Source: Pseudoneurospora amorphoporcata
Taxonomy: Eukaryota > Ascomycota > Sordariomycetes > Sordariales > Sordariaceae
Direction: 5' to 3'
DNA length: 64,000 nucleotides
Assembly (NCBI GenBank): GCA_033297205.1
Contig: MU859072.1
Location: forward strand, 62,001-126,000
Shown here: positions 56,710 through 64,000 of the stretch, in pieces
Layout of the letters: each line of letters opens with the position of its first letter
Numbering within the stretch: position 1 is the first letter of the stretch
Translations under genes and position numbers: made by a program
Notes under the pieces: generated by a model
The model's database searches: none
Seen by the model: only the letters and a program-made list of their open reading frames with translations
Told to the model about the DNA's origin: nothing

Positions 56710-57346
56710 TTTGGTATTATACAGTGTAATGCAGTCGGGGTGTAATGATGGTGTGATTGGAAGTGAATGGTGAGTGTTGTGGTCCCAAGTTGAACATTGA
56801 CAGGATGAAGTTGTGGGGTTGAGAAGGAGGGAAGGAACAAATCTTTCAATGTCGGTTACCTATGCGCACTGATCTTGCAGTGGCATCATTCGTCCGATGC
56901 TGCCGCTGTAGGCCTCTGTGCAGCTCATTTGTGCTGCTTTCACTCCAGTGACATGAAGGAGTGACTGGCGTGCCAGTGGCGATTTCGGTGTCCAACTGGC
57001 ATGTGCAGAACATCCATGATACTCAACACAGTAAAGCGTTTTTCTTTCTCCACGTCTCTCCCAACACCATTCAATTCAATTAAACGGAAACTTTCCCGTT
57101 TGGCTTGACATAACCCACGGAATCGAATGGCACCACGGCTACCTACGTTAGGCGTTTGCCATCTACGATAATTGTACAACATCTTCCCTCCTACTTCCAA
57201 GTACAACATCTCTCGATCATCAGCATCCCTGCCAACTCTTGGGCATCTGATAGATTGTCAGATATCACCTATCCGCCTAAATCCATTTCCGTTTTCTGGA
57301 CCCTCTAAAAACAAATGTTGTCATACTTCGACAAGTATCCAAAACT
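56710..57346. other. Intergenic region between array genes C and D
   Basis: No supported gene; upstream part of gene C and downstream of gene D. Confidence 0.4.
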
Positions 57347-58427
57347 CTAGGCATTGTTCATCAACTTCGAAGCAGCACCGGCAACACCACCCGCCACCAT
57401 AGCGGCTCCAATAGCCTGACCAACACCCGCAATGGCCGTACCCGCAAGACCACCACCCATGGCTGCGCTCGTGAGGCCAGCAAAGGCACTTCCGGCCGCG
57501 ACATTTCCGATGCCGGATTGGATTGCTGCTGCCACAGATCCTGAGCAAGCAGATGGCGAGTGTCAGTACGTATCTCATCGGGAGAGGCATCGGTGTCTTT
57601 TCTCGAGGACCTCTTACCTGCTGCGATACCTGAAGCACCGAAACCAATGGCACCCAAAATATGTGTCATGAGCAAGCCGGATGTCGCAAGAATGATGACG
57701 CCTGCCACGCCGACCCAGATGTACATCACAGCATCTGGGTTTTCTGCAGCCCAGTCTTGAGCCTATCATTGAGGTGACAAGGTCAGTTACGCACTTGGTC
57801 AGAAATGGGACGGAGAGATGAAAGACAATGACCTTTTTGACCTGCTCTTTGACGCTCTCACCAAGATCTCTGGCTGTCTCAACCAGTTTGGGCAGGATGT
57901 TGGATGCCCAGTCTGACACTTTCATAACCACCTGAGTGGCAACTTGTCAGCGGGCGGTTCTCGTATGGTGAAAAAGAGAAGGGAAGGAAGACGACATACA
58001 AGCGGAAGCTCATGCTTGGCATCCTGTGTCAGGCCAAGAGCCTCTTTCACATCTTCCGAGACCTCCTTGGCCACGTTGACAATGAGCTGTGAACAAAAAG
58101 TAAGTCAGCCTTCAGGCGAGCCAGACGGAGCACCGGTAAGCTTGTGTTTACCTTTTCGGCCTGCTTCAAAGCTTTTCCGACAAGTTCAGAGAACGTTTGA
58201 GACATATTCTTCCCGAACTCGTCGGCCCCTTTGCCGACTTCTTCCGCTTGCTTCTTCGCATTCTCTCCGAAATCGTCCAATCCTTTGCCAGCTTCTTTCC
58301 CCTTTGCCTTCATATTCTCTCCGAATTCGTTCATTCCCTTGCCCGCTTCTTTGAAGCTCTTCCCTGCGTTCTTGGCAAACTCATCAAAACCTTTGCCGGC
58401 GTCGTCCGTCATCTTGCCGAAATCCAT
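57347..58427 (-). CDS. IFI6/IFI27-like protein with four 18-residue helical repeats, array gene D
   Basis: Exons 58152-58427, 58000-58086, 57833-57931, 57618-57762 and 57347-57540 (minus strand) give 266 residues. Exon 1 contains four consecutive 18-residue units (residues 9-26, 27-44, 45-62, 63-80) of the form E-A-G-K-G-x-D/N-E/D-F-G-E/K-N. An alpha helix makes exactly five turns per 18 residues, so the units should stack into one long amphipathic helix. Exon 3 is a 33-residue module (VVMKVSDWASNILPKLVETA...). Exon 4 is the AQDWAAEN hydrophobic helix ending GFGASGIAAG. Exon 5 is the Ifi-6-16 core (GSVAAAIQSGIGNVAAGSAF, SAAMGGGLAG). No signal peptide is seen. Membrane insertion through the Gly-rich helices, with a lipid-surface-binding N-terminal helix, is inferred. 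Confidence 0.88.
58188..58403 (-). repeat. Four 54-bp in-frame tandem repeats in array gene D
   Basis: The 216 bp encode four 18-residue units without gaps, each with GKG near its start and F-x-x-N around its middle. Nucleotide similarity between units is partial, so the repeat is older than a fresh slippage event. Confidence 0.8.
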
Positions 58428-59530
58428 CTTTTCTCAGTCAACGGGGGAAGTTGAAGTTGGAGGTTAAAGGTTTCCGGATCACAAAGATTCAAGGTTGCAC
58501 TGGGAAAAATACTTATATGGAACCTCATAGATGATCGGATGGTTGCGTCATACCTAGACAGCTGGACAAACAAGCATCACTCAGTTCCATGCTTGAAGTG
58601 GACAAGGTGTAGTAGGCCTCGGTGCAGAAACTCGGGCCTCTGGCAGAGAGCGAGCGGAACCGTGTTGTGTCAAGCGCAAACATCTGAAAGGATTTGTGAC
58701 TACACTTACTACTAACGTCATAGATTACAGGTCGTCTTTGGCAGGCAAGTAAGACGGATATTAAGTTTCGCCAGGATGCTAGGCCCCTCGTGACTGCTTG
58801 AAGCTTACAACCCAGCGGACACTTCGTTATTGTCTATGACCGAAAGGAAAGTACAATCGGCACTGATGTGTTGATTAGAGCCACCCTTCTCATGCCGGGT
58901 GTAGATGGGAGGCTTCGAAAGTGCTCATTGGCCTCCACGAAGGTCTCCGTTTGAACAAACAAGGATATACACGCCGCTTGAAACCGATATCACGGCTGCT
59001 TTCCATACCCTTGAAGACTGGGCCACTGATCCTGCAGCATCTAGCCGTTGACAGCGTCAATGTCTAAGGGTTTAGTTTGGATGGGATTGGGCGTTCTCCG
59101 ATACAGAACTAACAAACATTCTAGGACTGGCATGTATTTTGATGCATCGCCCATCCTCAGAGAAGCCCAGCCGTCCAGCTGCCTGTATCAGGTTTGACTG
59201 GGGGCAAGGCACTGGTCGATATTCACGTTGACAATGCTGTTCTGGCTTCGTTGATACTCCGCACAAGTGTGCCTATTCCTTAGCATCTTCTTATACTCTA
59301 CTTTCTCCCTTATTCGGTTGACACCCTCTATTAGGACTTCCATCACTCTTCTCCCGCACACTAACACGCCATCTTTCTAGAATGTTCATTCTCCTCTTAT
59401 CATACTTCGGCATCTTACTCGACATTTGTCTCATACCATCCACCACAAACACATTTCCAAATCACATAAGGTCAAAATGAGTCTCGATGTCAAAATGAGT
59501 CCTCCAATAAACGCCAACGGAAGATTGTTT
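58428..59530. other. Intergenic region upstream of array gene D
   Basis: No supported gene in 1.1 kb; the proximal part should hold the gene D promoter (minus strand). Confidence 0.4.
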
Positions 59531-59931
59531 TATCAGTACAACCCCATAAGGCAGACCAAGGGAAGGTCGTCGACATAATTACTATTCACAGTTTTCACCC
59601 GGTCACCGAAAGGCCGTGGACATCTCCTGAGCAGGGCACCATGTAGTTGAGCGACCTACTCACCAGAGATTACCCTAATGCAAGAGTATTGAGCTACAAC
59701 TATAAAGTCAAAGCGGTCTTTACCGGCAACTGGAGAGTATTCGAAAGCGCAGTAGCGGATCTTGTCAGTCAGATTGCCGCTGCGCGGGAACAAGTATTTC
59801 CAACTAGACCACTCGTCTTCGTCTATCATAAGCTAAGCGGCCTACTTATTGGGGCAGTGCGTAATTCAATGACAATCCATTCAAAGAAAAATATTAGTCC
59901 TAACGATACATCCAGGCTCTCAACCGTATAA
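59531..59931 (+). pseudogene. Remnant of an NLR-type alpha/beta-hydrolase (serine esterase) domain
   Basis: The plus-strand frame reads KVVDIITIHSFHP...ERPWTSPEQGTM, then a TAG stop (59644-59646), then LSDLLTRDYPNARVLSYNY and, further on, RPLVFVYHKLSGLLIGAV. This is the layout of the lipase/esterase-like domain at the N-terminus of many fungal NLR proteins: VDIVFVHGL, a W-x-RDLLP-like string with PNARI, and a FVAHSLGGL nucleophile elbow. The stop falls where the family usually has Trp, consistent with TGG to TAG. The nucleophile motif HSLGG has become HKLSG, so the catalytic Ser is lost. The frame ends about 50 codons later. No NB-ARC or repeat region is seen. It is a broken copy. Confidence 0.6.
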
Positions 59932-59958
59932 TCAATCCGGACCCCAGGTTCTATCAAC

Positions 59959-61464
59959 TTGGAGACAGCATCAAAAATGCTCGTTCGTACATCTAAAGAA
60001 CCTGAACCTGCACATAATAGCTTGGAAGGATCCATACCCTCAAACTCCCAAGTGCCACAGACCAGGAGTATTGTTCCGACCGGTCAGAGTCAGCCTCAGC
60101 GCGTACCAGTACCATCGAACAATGAGAGGAAGCTATCATCCGCAGCATCTTCGGCCATCAACTCCCTGCTGGGTAGTCGCCAACCAGATACTCTGAGCGC
60201 ACGTTCTGTCAAGCCTATATGTAGCGGTAAACAGCGGCCGCAGATGCATCATGGGAAAGATGACGCTGCGCCGACCTTGGCGTCAGCAAAGCAGGGAGAA
60301 TTGGTATGAAATCTAGCAAAGAAAGTCTCGCCCATGCCATCAATGACGGTCCAAGGAAGCAGTGTAAGCAATATCAATCTCCTCTCACCAGCCATAAATA
60401 CCTCTACGCTCAGAATTCCAGTTCCCGACAGCCACAAGAGGGCAACGCTCCATCGCAGTTGTCATCTCTCCCCGACAACCCGACGCTCAAATCAACCAAC
60501 GTGAATCTCTCAATCACAAGCTCTGCCTCAATCCCAAGCGCATCTGCCATTCCTGCAATCCAACCACCCTCCTTCACGGCATATGCACCTCAGGCGCCTG
60601 CAACCCGGAAATTCCTGCACAAAACCTGAAAAGAGCATATCTAGGTAGTCCTTTCTGTCGATTATCGAAGGAAAACAACCTCTCGTCGACGATCGGAAGC
60701 CCGGAGGACTCACTTCTCGTACATCACTCAAAACCCACTCCCACCTCAGAAGGACACCCGTCGTCTTTACGACCGGGCGGTGGGAGAAACTGCGTCCAAT
60801 GCGGTTCCAGTTTGGGAGGTCATGTTCACGCAACGCAACGTCCTTCTTGTGGCGCAAAGCAAAATCCCGGACCTGCCAGAATACAAGCGCATCTGGGTCC
60901 AACACCTTCCACTTCAGTGAGTGGCAAGCAGACACAGGGCAAAGGTAGTCTACAACCAGGACCGAATCCATTCAAACCGAAGACCAACAGCAAGGATAAA
61001 TCCAAACCCAAACTGAAGCCAAAGCCCAAAACCCAAACCAGCAACTTCAAAAGACAAGCCCAGAAAGCCAATACCAGCAGCATCGCCTTCTCCTGCCATT
61101 CCAGAAGACAAGGCCGTCCAACCAAACAAATCAGTCAACACCAAACTCACAGCGTCAGCCAGTCTTGCTCCTAAAACAAACCTTGAAGCTGCTTATATGC
61201 AGGCAGAACGATACCAATTCGCGCCGAATGTGCAGCTCCAAGCCCAGGGGAAGTTTCAGCCGCAGTTCTCAGTCTCGTATAAGCGAGGCGATAGTAGCAA
61301 ATCCAAGTTTACTGAGGGGCAGCCGGTTGGGCCGTGTGGGAGAGGGTGAGGAAGATGACGATAAAGACGACGGCGCCGCCGACGATTACGATGATGATGA
61401 AAACCAAGAAAACAGTGAAGGGGAGGCCCATTCGGATGATGGAGCAGAGTGGTCATGGATGTAA
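59959..61464 (+). other. Low-complexity coding-like debris or unresolved multi-exon gene
   Basis: Several plus-strand frames follow one another and share a protein-like composition: 59959-60309 and 60306-60629 (Ser/Pro/Gln-rich), 60630-61174 (contains NCVQCGSSLGGHVHATQRPS, a possible zinc ribbon, then a Lys/Pro/Thr-rich run), and 61165-61464 (acidic tail DDDKDDGAADDYDDDENQEN). Near 61340 a basic reading (FAPNVQLQAQGKFQPQF) and the acidic tail lie in adjacent frames. This could be a gene with several introns that I cannot place, or a decayed gene. It may be the continuation of the hydrolase remnant upstream. No function is assigned. Confidence 0.3.
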
Positions 61465-61687
61465 CATTTCATGAAATATTCACACTGCAGCAATTGTTTT
61501 GGTGCCATTATCTGTTGTCGTGTCGCCAGATGCTGTTAACCGCACCTGCTTTCTGCTAACGCCATGGCTGATGGCAAGAGGCCGTCTTTGGAGGAGGCGA
61601 ACGAGACGGAACTCAAAAGCTCATCAGGAAGCTATGTCCCTCCTTGTGACCGATCGTGACTGCTCGAAGCTTACATAGGTACATATC

Positions 61688-62958
61688 TCACAGTCCTCCT
61701 ATCTCGACCACACGTACATCGCCGTTGAACTTCTGATCCATCCACTGATGTAAGAGATCTACAGTGCCGGCAGCCATGATAGTAGCTCCAGCCGCCCGTA
61801 GGGCAGCATCGAGAGCAACGGCTCCGTAGCCTTCCGCACCAGCACTTTGAAGAAATGCAAAGACGCTTCCTGGACCGACGTTTCCGATGGTAGAATGCAT
61901 TGCTGCTGCAATCGAGTCTAATAACACGGGGATAAGAGTGTCAGCGTCTGTTGTGAACTGTTTTGGGGCGGAACAAGGAGCCAATTTCGAACCCAAGGGA
62001 ACTTACCTCCAATAACTCCTTCAGAACTGAATCCCAAAGCATCCAACAAGGGTGCGTAGATCAATCCCGGATATGCAACCAAGATGATAAGGCCTGCGAC
62101 TCCAAGAATAATGAAGACTGTGGCGGTAGGGTGTTCCGACGCCCACTTCTGAGCCTACAGTTTGCAAAGATGGAATTATCAGCTTCAAAACCAATAAGAA
62201 GAAGCCCATAGTTCAGGCGCTTGGTCTCTTACCTTCTCAAACTCGACCCTAGCGCCCTCGGCAAGGTCTTTGCCTGTCTTGACAAGCAAAGGGAGGATAT
62301 TTGTTGCCCAGTCGGAGACGGTAATCGGGATCTAGACGATGCAAGCTATTTGTCAGACAAGATAATCCAATTTGCGAAGGCGTTGATTCAACAAGTAAAC
62401 TTGGGTAGCCCTACCACTTCAACAGTTTCGCCATCTTGGCGCAAAACGACCTGGGACTTCTTGTGGACGACGTTCGAGGTCAACTGAATCGAGACCTAAA
62501 CCGTGGAATGCGTCAGCAAACGGTTGGAAGGCTTGGTCAACTGATTGGTGGCCATCTCTTACATGCTCAGCATGCTTCTTTGCGTTGTCGAGAATATCTG
62601 CTAGCGTTTCGGTAGCGATAGGAAGATTCTGGTTAACCCAATCTCCAGCACTTTCCGAGAACTGGTACAAGTAAGCTCAAGTTAGCTGGGGACACTGCAG
62701 TGTTCAAGATATGTTCGATTTTGGGACCGCTGGACCTACCTGTTCCGCGTGTTTTCTCGTATCTGCTGCTATGCTGCTCAAGACCGCTCCGGCCTGCGGA
62801 AGGAAATTATTTGCCCACTGCGATGCATCGGCCGAGATCTGTGAACAGCAATCAATCATCAGTCAAAAGTTGTTGCGTAGTTGGATAAGTGAATTGATAT
62901 TGCCTGCCTTTTCTGCTCTTTGAGCGAGTATACCTCCTAGAATATCCCAGGGCGCCAT
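61688..62958 (-). CDS. IFI6/IFI27-like protein with repeated 33-residue exon modules, array gene E
   Basis: Exons 62908-62958, 62740-62838, 62563-62661, 62415-62495, 62233-62331, 62007-62154 and 61688-61917 (minus strand) give 268 residues. Three exons (62740-62838, 62563-62661, 62233-62331) are each exactly 99 nt, phase 0 at both ends, and encode related 33-residue modules with a central Trp and amphipathic pattern (SQWANNFLPQAG, GDWVNQNLPIAT, SDWATNILPLLV). The first intron starts GCAGGC after RAEK, an apparent GC-AG intron; a GT donor upstream would lead to a stop. Exon 6 is AQKWASEH plus a hydrophobic helix ending GFSSEGVIGG. Exon 7 is the Ifi-6-16 core (DSIAAAMHSTIGNVGPGSVF). Start MAPWDILGG. 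Together with gene D it forms a subfamily. Confidence 0.85.
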
Positions 62959-63454
62959 CTCGCTGTCTTGTCTTATCTGCGCGCCTCCCGAAATTCTGTA
63001 TGATTTTGTTGGTAAAATTAGACACGAAGATGAAGTCTCGGAGGGTTGCGGGATGTTGTTGTAGTGGTGTTGCAACTGTCCGATACGCGCCAGCACATGT
63101 TATTGGTACAACTAAAGGTCCTGTGAGCGGCCGTTGACTGGCCCGACCCGGTGGGAGTGGGGGTGGTTAGGAAGGATGAGGTGGCAGCAGTCCGCAGTTT
63201 GGCGGCATCGACCATTGGGCGTCTAAGCGCCTTCAACGCCTTCGGGTTGAACTTTCTGTTTACTACTACACGTACTACCTCGACTGTTGGCGAGATTATG
63301 CGTAGCCACACCTGAACACCTGTGAGGAAGCGCAATGATGGGCCCTACAAGCACGATACAAATGGTTCACCAACACACTGACAATTTGTAAAAATATCGG
63401 ATGTGATAATCCAATAAGGACCAAACATGAGGAAGCCGGTGAAGCTCATGATGA
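62959..63454. other. Intergenic region between array genes E and F
   Basis: No supported gene in 496 bp; upstream side of gene E. Confidence 0.4.
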
Positions 63455-64000
63455 TCAAGGCCTCCACGCGGACAAAGCTGCAAGAGCAGTACCAAGGACC
63501 GCAGTCAACACTCCAGCTGCCTGCATTGCGCTGACAACAATAGCCGCTCCATATCCTCCCATTGCCGCACTCTGGAAAATAGCGAAAACGCTTGTTGCAG
63601 CCACAATTCGCATGATAGATTGGATTTTGGCTGCCCTAGATCCTAATGATGCAGAATAGGTAGTTGGGTGAGTTAGTCAGCGAGCTTGAACTCAGTAATG
63701 TCCAGTTGAGGAACTCATGGCACATATGTAGCGCTGTCATCGTAACGGAGAGTGAGTGCAACGTGCCTGCAACAATGCCTTGTTTGCCAAAACCAAATAT
63801 CATGTAGATGAGACCGAGAACCAATCCAGGGACGGTAGCAATGAGGATACCGATGGGTATCATGATGATACCGACCGTTCCATAACCTCCTGAAAGGTCC
63901 GGTAGAGATAGAGTTGGCTGGTTAAGACATTATACGTTAGCAACGAGAGGAAGGTTTCGACAACACCAACACCACAAGTGGTACATACCATTTTGGGCTG
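63455..64000 (-). CDS. IFI6/IFI27-like protein, array gene F (5' partial)
   Basis: Exons 63989-64000 (cut by the window edge), 63767-63917 and 63455-63642 on the minus strand. The middle exon encodes PTLSLPDLSGGYG, then a hydrophobic segment (VGIIMIPIGILIATVPGLVL) ending FGFGKQGIVAG. The last exon gives SRAAKIQSIMRIVAATSVFA and QSAAMGGYGAA, aligned to the paralogues, and ends SAWRP. The intron before the last exon starts GCACGT, an apparent GC-AG intron at the conserved phase-1 G|G position. The GN.A.GS block of the family has become RIVAATS, so this member has diverged in the core. The N-terminal modules, if any, lie outside the window. Confidence 0.78.

Noticed and set aside
53385..64000. 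Bacterial toxin, CRISPR or mobile-element explanation for the array
   Set aside because: No direct-repeat spacers, transposase or terminal repeats are seen; introns and paralogue structure show a eukaryotic gene family.

Overview
The window is nuclear DNA of a filamentous ascomycete, most likely a Sordariomycete of the Sordariales (Neurospora/Sordaria/Podospora type). The reasons are genes split by short introns (mostly 50-110 nt, GTRNGT donors, CTAAC/CTGAC-like branch sites, YAG acceptors), fungal-specific families (SUR7/PalI, Kre9/Knh1-like GPI proteins, a class III chitinase with a fungal CBM1, cupredoxin GPI proteins) and no operons. This placement comes from gene content only.

Positions 1-18.7 kb hold conserved housekeeping genes: the 3' end of an unknown gene, an aldo-keto reductase, a HIT hydrolase, RNA polymerase subunit Rpb12, the GPN-loop GTPase GPN1, a DUF7053-type protein, the splicing factor CWF19, the DEAD-box rRNA helicase RRP3 in a head-to-head pair with the Brix protein SSF1, and a small predicted mitochondrial membrane protein. 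From 18.7 to 31 kb genes are sparse: a frameshifted proline-rich secreted protein, a secreted chitinase and a polytopic membrane protein.

From 31 to 53 kb lie a TRAPPC12-like trafficking subunit, a SUR7/PalI protein, a secreted cupredoxin-cupredoxin-ferritin-like fusion convergent with a GPI-anchored cupredoxin, an intron-containing tRNA-Leu, a Ctk2-type cyclin, an acetylxylan esterase with a broken signal peptide, a Kre9/Knh1-like GPI protein, a small basic protein, a FAR1-type zinc-finger protein and a methyltransferase-like protein.

From 53.3 kb to the window end is the most unusual region. It is a tandem array, all on the minus strand, of at least five and probably six genes for small membrane proteins related to the interferon-induced IFI6/IFI27 (ISG12, Ifi-6-16) family. 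The last intron sits at the same phase-1 position in each. Two members carry extra N-terminal modules: four tandem 18-residue amphipathic repeats in one, and 33-residue modules each encoded by its own 99-nt phase-0 exon in both. Inserted in the array, on the plus strand, is a broken remnant of the alpha/beta-hydrolase (serine esterase) domain that heads many fungal NLR proteins, followed by low-complexity coding debris. The layout suggests a fast-evolving, birth-and-death family, possibly linked to membrane or mitochondrial cell-death or non-self responses. That role is inference.
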